A stretch of 64,000 nucleotides of DNA from Nicoliella spurrieriana (GCF_023380205.1 NZ_CP093361.1:1234172-1298171), one strand, 5' to 3'; counted from the stretch's first letter, positions 25,511-34,606 are shown. Notes: a model not told the origin generated them from the sequence alone. Program-made: numbers and translations.

Positions 25511-26731
25511 ATGGATAATAAAACAACACCAACTAACAATCATGGTAAACAAATGCGCAGTGTTGCAATGGGGGCAGCTTTCCTCATGGCTATGGCTGCC
25601 GTTGGCCCTGGTTTTCTAACCCAAACGGCGACGTTTACTGGTAAATTAGGTGCCAATTTCGGTTTCGCAATTATTATATGTATCATTATGGATGTTGTCG
25701 TCCAATTAAACATTTGGCGAATTATCGTAGTCTCTGGTAAAAGGGCTCAAGTATTAGCTAACGAAGTCTTCCCAGGATTAGGATATTTATTATCCACCTT
25801 GGTTGCTATTGGTGGATTAGTTTTTAACATTGGAAATGTTGGCGGAGCAGGGCTTGGGTTGAACGTATTATTCGGTATTTCTCCAGAGAACGGGGCAGTG
25901 ATTGCCGCTGTAATTGCAATTTGCATTTTCATTGTTAAAAATGCTTTAAAAGCAATGGACCGAACCGTTCAAATATTAGCAGTAATTAAAATTGGAATTT
26001 TAATCTACATATTATTCGTAACTAAAATTCCATTTCAAGCTGCTGCTACCCATGCTTTTACGCCAACTAAGATTGACTTTTATTCAATCGTAACCATTGT
26101 AGGGGGAACTGTTGGTGGATACATCTCATTCTCTGGTGGACACCGCTTATTAGATGGTGGTGCAAAAGGAATTAAAGACATTAAATACATCAATGAAGGA
26201 GCTTTGACTGGAATTACGTTAGCATCTATCATTAGAATTATGCTATTTTTAGCCGGGCTAGCTGTGGTAATGGAAGGATTTAAACTTGATCCAGCTAACC
26301 CAGCTGCATCTATCTTCCTACATGCAGCTGGTAACTTCGGATATAAATTCTTCGGATTATTACTATTTGCATCAGGGATGTCATCAATTTTAGGATCAAC
26401 TTTTACTTCTACTTCATTCTTAGATTATGCAGTAAATGAAAGAACAACTGCATTATTTAAAAAATACAGAAATTCAATTGTCATCAGCTTTATCGTATTT
26501 TCAACTCTAATTTTTTACTTTATTGGGAATCCCGCTAAAGTATTAGTTTTAGTAGGTGCATTGAATGGATTCGTACTACCAATTGCACTATGTATCCTAT
26601 TAGTGGCTGTTAGAAAAAAATCAATTATGGGCAAAGCTTACCACCATCCTTTATGGTTAACGATAACTGGATGGATTGTAATTGCCTTTATGGCATACGC
26701 TAGTGTTGATACTTTATTTGAATTATTTTAG
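25511..26731 (+). CDS. NRAMP-fold transporter (YcsG-like)
   Basis: A 406-aa integral membrane protein with about eleven hydrophobic helices. It has the NRAMP-like beginning MAAVGPGFLTQTATFTGKLGANFGF, but the metal-binding DPGN sequence of true Mn/Fe NRAMP transporters is replaced by TFTG-type residues in the first helix, and I see no MPH motif in helix 6. The B. subtilis ycsF-ycsG-ycsI-kipI-kipA cluster has the same kind of gene, so its cargo is more likely linked to 5-oxoproline use than to metal uptake; this is inference. RBS AAGGGGTG precedes the ATG. Last gene of the operon. Confidence 0.82.
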   Translation: MDNKTTPTNNHGKQMRSVAMGAAFLMAMAAVGPGFLTQTATFTGKLGANFGFAIIICIIMDVVVQLNIWRIIVVSGKRAQVLANEVFPGLGYLLSTLVAIGGLVFNIGNVGGAGLGLNVLFGISPENGAVIAAVIAICIFIVKNALKAMDRTVQILAVIKIGILIYILFVTKIPFQAAATHAFTPTKIDFYSIVTIVGGTVGGYISFSGGHRLLDGGAKGIKDIKYINEGALTGITLASIIRIMLFLAGLAVVMEGFKLDPANPAASIFLHAAGNFGYKFFGLLLFASGMSSILGSTFTSTSFLDYAVNERTTALFKKYRNSIVISFIVFSTLIFYFIGNPAKVLVLVGALNGFVLPIALCILLVAVRKKSIMGKAYHHPLWLTITGWIVIAFMAYASVDTLFELF

Positions 26732-26741
26732 ATATTAATTT

Positions 26742-26788
26742 TAACTCGCTTAAGTAAGATAATTATTTAAGCGAGTTATTTATTTTTT
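26742..26788 (+). terminator. Intrinsic terminator of the pxp operon
   Basis: TAACTCGCTTAA and TTAAGCGAGTTA form a 12-bp stem with a 13-nt loop, followed by TTTATTTTTT. Confidence 0.88.
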
Positions 26789-26882
26789 AAGTTAAAAGCA
26801 TATAGAACGTTTTAAGGCAAATGATTAACTTCCGATAATATATATTATGTAAAGTAATAAAACAAATATCACCCTGCTAAAT

Positions 26883-26928
26883 TAAAAAGCATCTTCAGTG
26901 AATTATGTAATTCACTGAAGATGCTTAA
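26883..26928 (-). terminator. Intrinsic terminator of folT
   Basis: Perfect 18-bp stem (AAGCATCTTCAGTGAATT with its complement) and a 4-nt loop; on the minus strand it is followed by a T run, two bases beyond the folT stop. Confidence 0.92.
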
Positions 26929-26929
26929 A

Positions 26930-27472
26930 TTATTTTCTAAGGCGTTTTCCTAAGGAAATAATTGTTTTATTTTTCACGATTAGATCCATAATAAATACCT
27001 GAACTAAAACAGTGACTATTTCTTTAATGAATCGAGAAATAAAAATCACATCGAATGGAACATGGTTTAAAATCACGACCCAAAGTGTATTCAGAAATAA
27101 ATTAACAAAGATTACTACGATTAATTGAGAAATGATAATGGTTTTAAGGGTTGGCTGACGATTGAAGAAAAAAATGCCAAAAACAAACCCAGTTATGATT
27201 GCTGATAACGTAAATCCTGGGAAATAAATTTGCCCAGAAATTAACGTTAGAAAAATATCAGCAAAACCGCCGATAAATCCGGCCCAAAACGGTCCGAACC
27301 ACATTGCAATTAAAAAAGTAGCAATGAATGCAAAACTGAACTGAATCTTATTAGGAATTAAGTAAAATGTAAATAAACTACTTCCTAATATCAACCGAAT
27401 CGCAGTTAAAAGCCCTAAGATGGCAATTCCACTAGCGTTAGGTTGCGTAAATATTTTCTTTTGGGTATGCAA
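26930..27472 (-). CDS. folT: Folate ECF transporter S component
   Basis: A 180-aa membrane protein with about six hydrophobic helices, the substrate-binding unit of an ECF-type folate importer that borrows the shared ECF energizing module. Segments such as GLLTAIRLILGS, AMWFGPFWAGFIGGFADI and GQIYFPGFTLSAIITG are typical of FolT. The TTG at 27472 is preferred: AGGAG lies 9 nt upstream, whereas the ATG at 27481 directly abuts that site. The tetrahydrofolate riboswitch just upstream confirms folate specificity. Confidence 0.9.
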   Translation of the reverse strand: MHTQKKIFTQPNASGIAILGLLTAIRLILGSSLFTFYLIPNKIQFSFAFIATFLIAMWFGPFWAGFIGGFADIFLTLISGQIYFPGFTLSAIITGFVFGIFFFNRQPTLKTIIISQLIVVIFVNLFLNTLWVVILNHVPFDVIFISRFIKEIVTVLVQVFIMDLIVKNKTIISLGKRLRK

Positions 27473-27507
27473 AAGAGACATCTCCTAAATAGAGCTGCCA
27501 CTATTAA

Positions 27508-27604
27508 TGGTGGCGAATGCGGGACTAACATCGCAAACGCATCGTTTTTCGTCCAAAGTTCACATTCCGTTCCAATGGCACTTGACGCGCTAGTCCCTAC
27601 TCCA
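27508..27604 (-). promoter_or_regulatory. Tetrahydrofolate riboswitch
   Basis: On the minus strand the leader begins GGAGTAGGGACTAGCGCGTC and AAGTGCCATTGGAACGG and ends GATGTTAGTCCCGCATTCGCC. GGGACTA and TAGTCCC pair to close the element. These are the conserved features of the class I tetrahydrofolate aptamer. A GCCAC/GTGGC hairpin (27496-27513) follows before the folT ribosome site. Confidence 0.85.
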
Positions 27605-27675
27605 AGTATTTTATAATAAAAAATTATTATAATAATATTATTCTACTCTTTCATCACTTACTAATCAATAACACC

Positions 27676-28539
27676 CTAACGATTAAAGTCACGCATCCAA
27701 GCTAATGCAAGGGACTTATTACCTAAATGTGCCCCAATTACCGGGCCGAAGTAGCTTTGCTCAATATGCACATCAGGTCGGATTTGTTTGATGCTATCTG
27801 CCCACATATTTCCACCTGCGGGATCGTTGCCATTAATTATGAGAACTCGAATCGGATAATTTAAATCCTTAGTTTTTTGAGTAAAGATACTTTCGGCGCG
27901 CTTCAGGGCCCGCTTTCTAGTTCAGACTTTATCGAATGCAACGATTTTATCACTTTGGTTATCAAATGTTAGTAGTGGCTTAATGTTTAATAGACTGCCA
28001 ACTACCCCAGCCGCATTAGACAGACGCCCGCCCTTAACTAGGTTCTTTAAATCATCTACCACGAAAATTTCATCAATTGTTGCTCTTAATTGATCTAATT
28101 GTTTTAAAATATCCGCAACTGGTTCACCGGATTGAGCCATTTGAGCAGCAGCAATGGCTAAGTTGCCCATTAGCTTGACCGTAATTTTAGAGTCGTATGG
28201 ATAAATCTTAATGTTATCGATGCTTGGAGCTAGTGCTGCAATCTGGTTATACAACCCTGAAATCGTACTTGCAAGGTGAATGCTAATCACGGCATCATAG
28301 CCCTCATCTGCTAATTGATCGTATAGTTGAATGATTTTACCCGTCGCCGGTTGAGCAGTACTAGGAAAGTCTTTTGCTGATTGTAATTTATCATAAAATT
28401 CATCAGTGTTAATATTAATCCCTTCATCGTAGGTTTTGCCATCAATGATGACTGAGATTGGTAAAATATGAATATTATATTTCATTAGCTCATCTTTAGA
28501 AAGATAAGCGGTACTATCAGTCACAACTGCGATTTTCAT
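27676..28539 (-). pseudogene. DegV family fatty-acid-binding protein, broken by one in-frame TGA
   Basis: DegV proteins bind fatty acids and pass them to the FakA kinase. The frame starts at 28539 (RBS AAAGGATGG) with IAVVTDSTAYLS, then DFPSTAQP, IHLASTISGLYN and KGGRLSNAAGVVGSLLNIKP, all conserved. At 27922-27924 a TGA stops translation after 205 codons (FDKV, stop). The same frame continues at once as TRKRALKRAESIFTQ through GPVIGAHLGNKSLALAWMRD to a natural stop at 27676, giving a 287-codon gene of normal length. The family usually has an arginine at the broken codon, so a C-to-T change (CGA to TGA) explains it. The lost part includes the fatty-acid headgroup contact region GAHLG. Confidence 0.88.
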
Positions 28540-28669
28540 TTATTATCCATCCTTTAAATTTTTACAACTAACTTTAATTATACCATTAATCATGCTTTCA
28601 AATAATCATCCCGCTATTTTTTTGTTATAATACAGTTATATCTTAATATCGAAAGTAAGTGATTGAAAA

Positions 28670-30385
28670 GTGTCTTTTGACGGAAGTTTTACCCACGCTA
28701 TGGTAACCGAGTTAAGTGCTCAATTAACTGGTGGCCGGATTTCTAAAATCAATCAACCCTATCCAAATGAAATTATTATTACCATCAGATCCAATCGAAA
28801 AAGTTATCCTCTACTATTATCGGCAAACCCTAGCTATGCTAGAGCTCAAGTTACTGCCATCCCATATGTGAACCCGCCCGTACCGACGAACTTTAACATG
28901 ACGTTAAGAAAGTACTTAAGTGGTAGTGTTTTAACTAACATCACTCAATCTAATAATGACCGGGTGATTCAATTCCACTTTACTGTCCGGAACGAAATTG
29001 GTGATTTAAAATCAATGGTATTAATCATCGAAATTATGGCCCGGCATAGTAACGTAATTCTAGTGGACGGTTCTGATCGTCGAATTATTGATGCCATTAA
29101 ACGAATTGGCCCGGATAAGAGTCGTTATCGAACGATCCTTCCTGGTGATGAATACGTTAACCCCCCTAAGCAGGACTTAATCGATCCGTTCCAATTCAAT
29201 GATTGGAATCAATTAAGTGAATTAGTAACTACGTTCCCCAATCGCGATGTATTGGCTGGATCCCTACAAAAAACATTCCAGGGACTGGGCCGAGATACCG
29301 CAGCCCAACTAGCTCGCTTTTTACATGCATCCAATGCCCTTGACCAACAGTTTAAAACGTTTTTTAATCAGTTTGACCACCCGGTTCCGACGATGATCGA
29401 TGCTAAGAAACCGATTTTTTTACCATTTAAACCAATCGGAATTGATGCCCCATTGAAACAATACGAATCACTAAGCTTATTATTAGATCATTATTACCAG
29501 ACTAAGGCCCAACGAGATCGCGTTCGTGAGCAAGGTGGAGTATTGATTAAGGTCACTAAAAATGAACTTAAGAAAAATCGGAATAAAATTAAAAAGCTAG
29601 AACAAACGTTAGCTGATACTAAGCATGCTGACGACTATCGGATCAGGGGGGAAGTCTTAACGACCTACTTAAATCAAGTTCATAATGGGAGTACGACGAT
29701 CGAACTCCCTAATTTCTATGATAATAACGCCCCGATTAAAATTAGTCTATCACCGGAAAAATCCCCCTCACAAAATGCCCAGTGGTACTTTAAACAATAC
29801 CAAAAGAAGAAGAATGCAATTAAATTCGTTCACCATCAGCTCGACTTAACTAACGCTGATATTGACTACTTTGATAATATTCTGTCACAAATCGAACTAG
29901 CAGCACCTAGTAATTTGGTTGATATTAAAGCTGAATTACAACAAGGGGGCTACTTACGCGACCATGAACACCAGAATAAGAAGAAAGCATTAAGACAAAA
30001 AATCAGTCAACCGGAGCAGTTCAAGGCTAGTGATGGGACCGTGATCCTAGTCGGTAAGAACAACTTACAAAATGATCGGTTAACCACTAAAACAGCTGAT
30101 AAGCGTGATACCTGGTTGCATACACAAAAAATTCATGGCTCCCACGTAATCATTCGCTCGTTCGATCCTAGTGACCAAACCATCACGGAAGCTGCCATCT
30201 TAGCCGCATACTTTTCAAAGGGGCGTGATTCAGCGAACGTTCCTGTTGACTACGTCCAAGTCAGACACGTGAAAAAACCACATGGTGCAAAACCTGGCTT
30301 TGTCATTTATGAAGGACAAAATACGATATATGTTACCCCAACTAAAGCAATGGTTGATCAACTACGGGCAAACAATGATCAATAA
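28670..30385 (+). CDS. rqcH: Rqc2-type NFACT protein RqcH
   Basis: A 571-aa NFACT-family protein of ribosome-associated quality control, which adds C-terminal alanine tails to stalled nascent chains; also described as a fibronectin-binding protein. It begins SFDGSFTHAMVTELSAQL after a GTG start, typical of the family. An NFACT-N domain (KINQPYPNEIIITI, LLLSANPSYARA), a central coiled-coil region (KKNRNKIKKLEQTL) and the C-terminal NFACT-R domain with DTWLHTQKIHGSHVII, AAYFSKGRDS and PVDYVQVRHVKKPHGAKPG can be seen. Single gene with a bidirectional terminator behind it. Confidence 0.93.
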   Translation: MSFDGSFTHAMVTELSAQLTGGRISKINQPYPNEIIITIRSNRKSYPLLLSANPSYARAQVTAIPYVNPPVPTNFNMTLRKYLSGSVLTNITQSNNDRVIQFHFTVRNEIGDLKSMVLIIEIMARHSNVILVDGSDRRIIDAIKRIGPDKSRYRTILPGDEYVNPPKQDLIDPFQFNDWNQLSELVTTFPNRDVLAGSLQKTFQGLGRDTAAQLARFLHASNALDQQFKTFFNQFDHPVPTMIDAKKPIFLPFKPIGIDAPLKQYESLSLLLDHYYQTKAQRDRVREQGGVLIKVTKNELKKNRNKIKKLEQTLADTKHADDYRIRGEVLTTYLNQVHNGSTTIELPNFYDNNAPIKISLSPEKSPSQNAQWYFKQYQKKKNAIKFVHHQLDLTNADIDYFDNILSQIELAAPSNLVDIKAELQQGGYLRDHEHQNKKKALRQKISQPEQFKASDGTVILVGKNNLQNDRLTTKTADKRDTWLHTQKIHGSHVIIRSFDPSDQTITEAAILAAYFSKGRDSANVPVDYVQVRHVKKPHGAKPGFVIYEGQNTIYVTPTKAMVDQLRANNDQ

Positions 30386-30433
30386 CTAAAAATGGTCATC
30401 CCTGAAATAAATTTCAGGGATGACCATTTAATT
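30386..30433. terminator. Bidirectional terminator between rqcH and carB
   Basis: Perfect 19-bp stem (AAATGGTCATCCCTGAAAT and its complement) with a 2-nt spacer, flanked by A and T runs. Confidence 0.92.
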
Positions 30434-30441
30434 TTAAATTA

Positions 30442-32940
30442 TTATTTTTCAGGATCGAAATTTATTTGTGCTCCGACCTCTTGATTTGTCGTTCCAACGA
30501 TTTGATCGACCTTTAAATCAATAAATGGGAACGTAGGCTTCATTTCAGCGGACGGAACAAAGGATAATTCATTGAATGCCCGATCTAAATCATCCGCACT
30601 GAGGTGGTTAGTATATAACTTGACTAACATTTTGATCCAATTAACGTTTGAAATCCGGTTTAAAAAGATGGTCTCAATAATTCGAATTGGACGAATCCCA
30701 ACCACCTTAAAGTGATCATGGTCTGCTAATACCAAGATTTGGACTAGCCCCTTCCAATATGAGCTACTAATTAATTCCTTAGCATCAGTGATTAAGCCCT
30801 TCAGCTGTTGTTCATCAATGTCATATGGAAATGCCAAGTGTGAAATGTCCTTTAACTCGTTATTTTTACCGGAGGCTAATTTCACGGTATTGATAAAGCG
30901 AATTTCATCCTTAGTCACAAAGAAGTTCATCGCAAAACTGGTTTTTTGGGGAAGGGTAACGCCCGTTTCTTGATCAGGTGGAAGCACCACGACCTTTAGT
31001 TCTGGATATTGCCGTAACTGCCGAACTAGGTAGTGCCGATTTCCAGGAACCACCACGATCGCCGGCTTTTCAATTTCAGCAATGTTCAAAATGGCCCCAA
31101 TTTGAATGGGCTCAATGTATTGTTTGTCACTGAGCTGGGGACTTAACGAAACTGAATTAGGGTTATTATTCATGATAATCGTCTTGTAACCTAATCGATG
31201 CATTTGAATTAATACTTCTGAAGTGTAGTAATCAGCGGCGGTATTCGGTCCCAGTCGATTACCGCCCCGCCCGATTACTAGGGCTGAACGATCAGATAGT
31301 TGATGGGACTCATTTTCCAATTCAAAACTACTGTAAAATGAGCGAATCGTTGGCGACTCTTCACCAGCAGATGGTTCGATCATTTTATAGGTCGGTAAAC
31401 TATGTTCACTTTGTGAAAACGCCCTTACTTTGTCTAAATCAACCTGCCAAGCAGCTGCTAACATCCCATCACCAAAGCCACTCCGGTGGGCTGTAATTAA
31501 TGCATCCGCGGTCAATGGTCGATCCAACAATAAATTTTCCACGGTTAACAGTTTTTTTAACCGCTTAAAGTAAAATGGGTCAATTTTAGTGAGCTCAGAA
31601 AGGTCTTCGACCGGGTAATTCCGTCGGAGAGCTTCAATCAACACTAAAATTCGACTCGCCTTGGGATGAATTAATTGGCTAATCAATTCATCATCGCTTA
31701 GCTCCTCCATGTTGGGCAATACATCCCGTGGATTGAACTGCGAGCTACGCATTGCCTTTAAGAGCGCCTCTTCAACCGTTCGGCCAATCCCTACCGCTGA
31801 ACCGACTGACTTCATCGATTGGTCTAGGTGTTGGTCAACATGCTTTAAACTATCGAACGGCCATAGTGGAATGCGAATTAAGATGCGGTCCATGACCGGT
31901 TCCATAAAGGTGGTTAGCTTTGCATAGTCGTGTGGTAAATGAATGTCGGCAAAGCCATTCCCTAACACCAATTGAGCGGCAACGTAGTTCAATGGGTACC
32001 CAGTTGCAAGCGTAGCTAATGCAAACCCACGGTTATAATTCGGCGTGACCTTAGTTACAAAATAGTCATTAGTATCGGGATTGACCGCAAAACTGACCTC
32101 ACAAGCCCCCACGATTGCTAGTTGATCAATGACTTTTAACGCTGCTTCACGTAACCGTTGGTAAACAAAATCGGTAATGGTTTGAATTGGTGAAATGGCG
32201 ATTGAGTCTCCAGAATGGATTCCGATCGCATCAATGTCTTCAATGCCGTTGATGATCAACTTAGTCCCGTTCGGATCGCGAATTCCTAAAACACTTAGCT
32301 CCTTGTAACCAACAATACTTTTTTCAATTACGCACCGGTTTAAGGTCGAATCGGTAAATGATTCGGTCAATGCAGAATCTAATTCATCAAAACTATTACA
32401 AATCGTGCGGCGGCTATTAATTGATGATAGAACGGGCTTGATAATGATTGGAAAGCCTACTTTGCGAACCAGGTCAAATGCTTCGGTATTAGAATGCACA
32501 ATGGTTGAAGAAATGATCGGTTCTTGGACTTCCTTCATTAACTGGCTAAAGCGTAACGGGTTTCCAACTAACTTTAGGGCTGCCTTGGACAGTCCCAGTA
32601 ATTGGATGGATTCCTTTGCTAATATCTTCATCTCATCCAATTTTTGGCACAGGGCAATGGCATTCGGTCCCCCCAGGGTCGGTAAGATGGCATCGGGATG
32701 TTCACATTGGATGATTTTGACCAAGTTATCTAGATTAACAGCTTCAATAAACGCACTTGCTGGTTTAATTTCGGTCGTTGCAATCGAGTATGGATTATCA
32801 TCGATAATAATACTCTTTACCCCGACCCGTTTAAAACTAACGACGGTTTGAAATATGGCCGCATCCAATTCATTTTCCTGGCCCACTTTGGAGGGACCAC
32901 CCCCGATAATTAAGACCTTATTAATGCTTTGATCGATCAA
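30442..32940 (-). CDS. carB: CarB-like carbamoyl-phosphate synthase large subunit, shortened and probably inactive
   Basis: An 832-aa relative of the carbamoyl-phosphate synthase large chain, against about 1060 aa normally. The first half keeps the fold (NKVLIIGGGPSKVGQENELD, LPTLGGPNAIAL, GIHSGDSIAISPIQT), but the glycine-rich ATP loop reads SSINSRRT (about 172-179). The metal-binding triad written EMNPR in active enzymes is KVTPN at about 297-301. After the oligomerisation domain the second half keeps only the pre-ATP-grasp segment (IGRGGNRLGPNTAADYY, IIMNNNPNSVS). Some 200 residues of the second ATP-grasp core are missing or unrecognisable; an allosteric-like C-terminal domain remains. The TTG at 32940 is used, after a perfect AAGGAGGTGATC site, 7 nt beyond carA. 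Confidence 0.82.
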   Translation of the reverse strand: MIDQSINKVLIIGGGPSKVGQENELDAAIFQTVVSFKRVGVKSIIIDDNPYSIATTEIKPASAFIEAVNLDNLVKIIQCEHPDAILPTLGGPNAIALCQKLDEMKILAKESIQLLGLSKAALKLVGNPLRFSQLMKEVQEPIISSTIVHSNTEAFDLVRKVGFPIIIKPVLSSINSRRTICNSFDELDSALTESFTDSTLNRCVIEKSIVGYKELSVLGIRDPNGTKLIINGIEDIDAIGIHSGDSIAISPIQTITDFVYQRLREAALKVIDQLAIVGACEVSFAVNPDTNDYFVTKVTPNYNRGFALATLATGYPLNYVAAQLVLGNGFADIHLPHDYAKLTTFMEPVMDRILIRIPLWPFDSLKHVDQHLDQSMKSVGSAVGIGRTVEEALLKAMRSSQFNPRDVLPNMEELSDDELISQLIHPKASRILVLIEALRRNYPVEDLSELTKIDPFYFKRLKKLLTVENLLLDRPLTADALITAHRSGFGDGMLAAAWQVDLDKVRAFSQSEHSLPTYKMIEPSAGEESPTIRSFYSSFELENESHQLSDRSALVIGRGGNRLGPNTAADYYTSEVLIQMHRLGYKTIIMNNNPNSVSLSPQLSDKQYIEPIQIGAILNIAEIEKPAIVVVPGNRHYLVRQLRQYPELKVVVLPPDQETGVTLPQKTSFAMNFFVTKDEIRFINTVKLASGKNNELKDISHLAFPYDIDEQQLKGLITDAKELISSSYWKGLVQILVLADHDHFKVVGIRPIRIIETIFLNRISNVNWIKMLVKLYTNHLSADDLDRAFNELSFVPSAEMKPTFPFIDLKVDQIVGTTNQEVGAQINFDPEK

Positions 32941-32947
32941 GACGTGA

Positions 32948-34021
32948 TCACCTCCTTTGTGAACCAATGTTTTCTAAGAATTCGTCAAAAATATCAGATG
33001 CAATCGTTGGCCCGGGTTCGCCATCTGGTGAAAACTGGACCGAAAAAGCTGGAAAGTCACGATGCCTTAATCCCTGGACCGTCCCATTATATAGATCGAT
33101 ATAGGTTGTGATCAATTTATCCTTATTGATCGATTTATAATCAACGGCGTAGCCCTGAGCTTGTGAAACATAAATGACCTGGTTCGTAATGATTTTTCTA
33201 ACTGGATGGTTACTACCGTGATGTTCATTGGTCAATTTATAGACCCTAGCGTCATTAGCAAGGGCAAATAACTCATGGCCCAATCCAATCGCTAGCAACG
33301 GGAACTGCGTTTGTAACCTTTGGATGGTCTTAATGATTGATTTAGGCATATCCTCAGGGTTCCCCGGACCGGTAGAGATCACGATCCCATCTGGATCTAA
33401 GCTCAAAATTGTTTCTACCGTTGTGTTCCATGGCACTACTACGATATTACAATTACGTTCATCTAGTTTTCTTAAGATTCCCTGTTTCAAACCAAAGTCA
33501 ATCACGATAATGTTAAAACCATCCCCCGGATTGGGATATGGTTTGGGCGTGGCTACCTGTGATACCTGCTGGTTGGTCAGCACCGTAGCGTTCAATTGAT
33601 CGAATGCGTGTTCATCATCAACATCGACAATGCTAGCCTTCATGGTCCCGTGCTTACTAATGCGGTGAGCTAATTCACGAGTATCAATCCCGGCGATTCC
33701 CGGGATTTCATGTTGCTTTAAGAACGTATCTAGCGATTGCTTGTGTTGATGATTATTAGTGGTATCAGAGTATTCACGGGCAATTACTCCCTTAATGCTG
33801 GTCACAATCGATTGATAACTGCGGTGATTAATCCCAACATTGCCAATGGTGGGTTGGGTGAATACAATAATTTGATTATGATAGATTGGATTGGTAATGG
33901 ACTCCTGATACCCCATCATATTTGAATTAATGATAATTTCACCAGTGGTGGTAGCTAAAGCACCAAATGCTTCTCCAGGATATGCTGAGCCATCTTCTAA
34001 TATTAAATAACGTTTTGTCAT
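32948..34021 (-). CDS. carA: CarA-like carbamoyl-phosphate synthase small subunit lacking the catalytic triad
   Basis: A 357-aa homologue of the glutaminase subunit of carbamoyl-phosphate synthase. The N-terminal domain is well kept (YLILEDGSAYPGEAFGA, NSNMMGYQESITNP, TIGNVGIN, GIAGIDTRELAHRI), as is the start of the glutaminase domain (VIDFGLKQGILRKL, STGPGNPEDMP). The nucleophile motif GICLGHQ reads AIGLGHE, with G246 instead of cysteine, and the C-terminal GHPE motif reads FSPD, with S331 and D333 instead of His and Glu. All three triad residues are therefore absent and glutamine cannot be hydrolysed in the usual way. RBS AGGAG lies 9 nt before the ATG. Second gene of pyrR-carA-carB. Confidence 0.88.
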   Translation of the reverse strand: MTKRYLILEDGSAYPGEAFGALATTTGEIIINSNMMGYQESITNPIYHNQIIVFTQPTIGNVGINHRSYQSIVTSIKGVIAREYSDTTNNHQHKQSLDTFLKQHEIPGIAGIDTRELAHRISKHGTMKASIVDVDDEHAFDQLNATVLTNQQVSQVATPKPYPNPGDGFNIIVIDFGLKQGILRKLDERNCNIVVVPWNTTVETILSLDPDGIVISTGPGNPEDMPKSIIKTIQRLQTQFPLLAIGLGHELFALANDARVYKLTNEHHGSNHPVRKIITNQVIYVSQAQGYAVDYKSINKDKLITTYIDLYNGTVQGLRHRDFPAFSVQFSPDGEPGPTIASDIFDEFLENIGSQRR

Positions 34022-34048
34022 TTTATAATGCTCCTATCGATTCCAGAG

Positions 34049-34588
34049 TTATTTATTGACAATTTCCACAGCATCACGTTTATCAATTTCTTGGACTGAG
34101 ACCTTGATTTTTTCATTCTGGGCGCTTGGAATGTTCTTACCAACGAAATCAGCACGAATTGGTAGTTCGCGATGGCCACGGTCTACTAATACTGCTAACC
34201 GAATACTATTGGGCCGTCCTAATTCAGTAATCGCACTCAACGCAGCGTTAATGGTCCTGCCAGTAAACAATACATCATCAACTAAGATTACGTTTTTTCC
34301 CTCAACTGAGACCCGGTCTTCGCCACTGGCAACGACCGTGGGCGTCTCCTTAGCGCTATCATGTTCAATGTCATCGCGATACTTGGTAACGTCTAATGCT
34401 CCTACTGGCACTTCCACGTTTTCTAATTTTTGTAGTCGATTAGCAATTCGCTTCGCTAAATAGACCCCCCGGGTTTTGATCCCAATGATCACTAAGTTAT
34501 CAATTCCCTTGTTCTTTTCAATAATTTCATACGTAATTCTAGTTAAAGCGCGTTGCATCGCCATTTTATCAATGATTACTTTTCCCAT
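34049..34588 (-). CDS. pyrR: Bifunctional pyr operon regulator / uracil phosphoribosyltransferase PyrR
   Basis: PyrR binds UMP and pyr mRNA to control transcription attenuation, and has weak uracil phosphoribosyltransferase activity; 179 aa. The PRPP-binding motif [19 protein letters not shown] (about residues 94-112) is intact, as are [13 protein letters not shown] and the [19 protein letters not shown] segment with its RNA-facing basic residues. RBS GGAAGG precedes the ATG. It heads the pyrR-carA-carB operon, a position that would suit a second, non-pyr-operon PyrR. Confidence 0.95.
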   Translation of the reverse strand: MGKVIIDKMAMQRALTRITYEIIEKNKGIDNLVIIGIKTRGVYLAKRIANRLQKLENVEVPVGALDVTKYRDDIEHDSAKETPTVVASGEDRVSVEGKNVILVDDVLFTGRTINAALSAITELGRPNSIRLAVLVDRGHRELPIRADFVGKNIPSAQNEKIKVSVQEIDKRDAVEIVNK

Positions 34589-34606
34589 TGTAAAGTCCTT
34601 CCTTTA

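Noticed and set aside
3852..28539. Reassignment of UGA to a sense codon, suggested by two in-frame TGA codons
   Set aside because: Many intact genes here end with TGA (parC, pxpC, accC, the 201-aa recombinase, the permease), and tryptophan is encoded by TGG, so the standard bacterial code holds.
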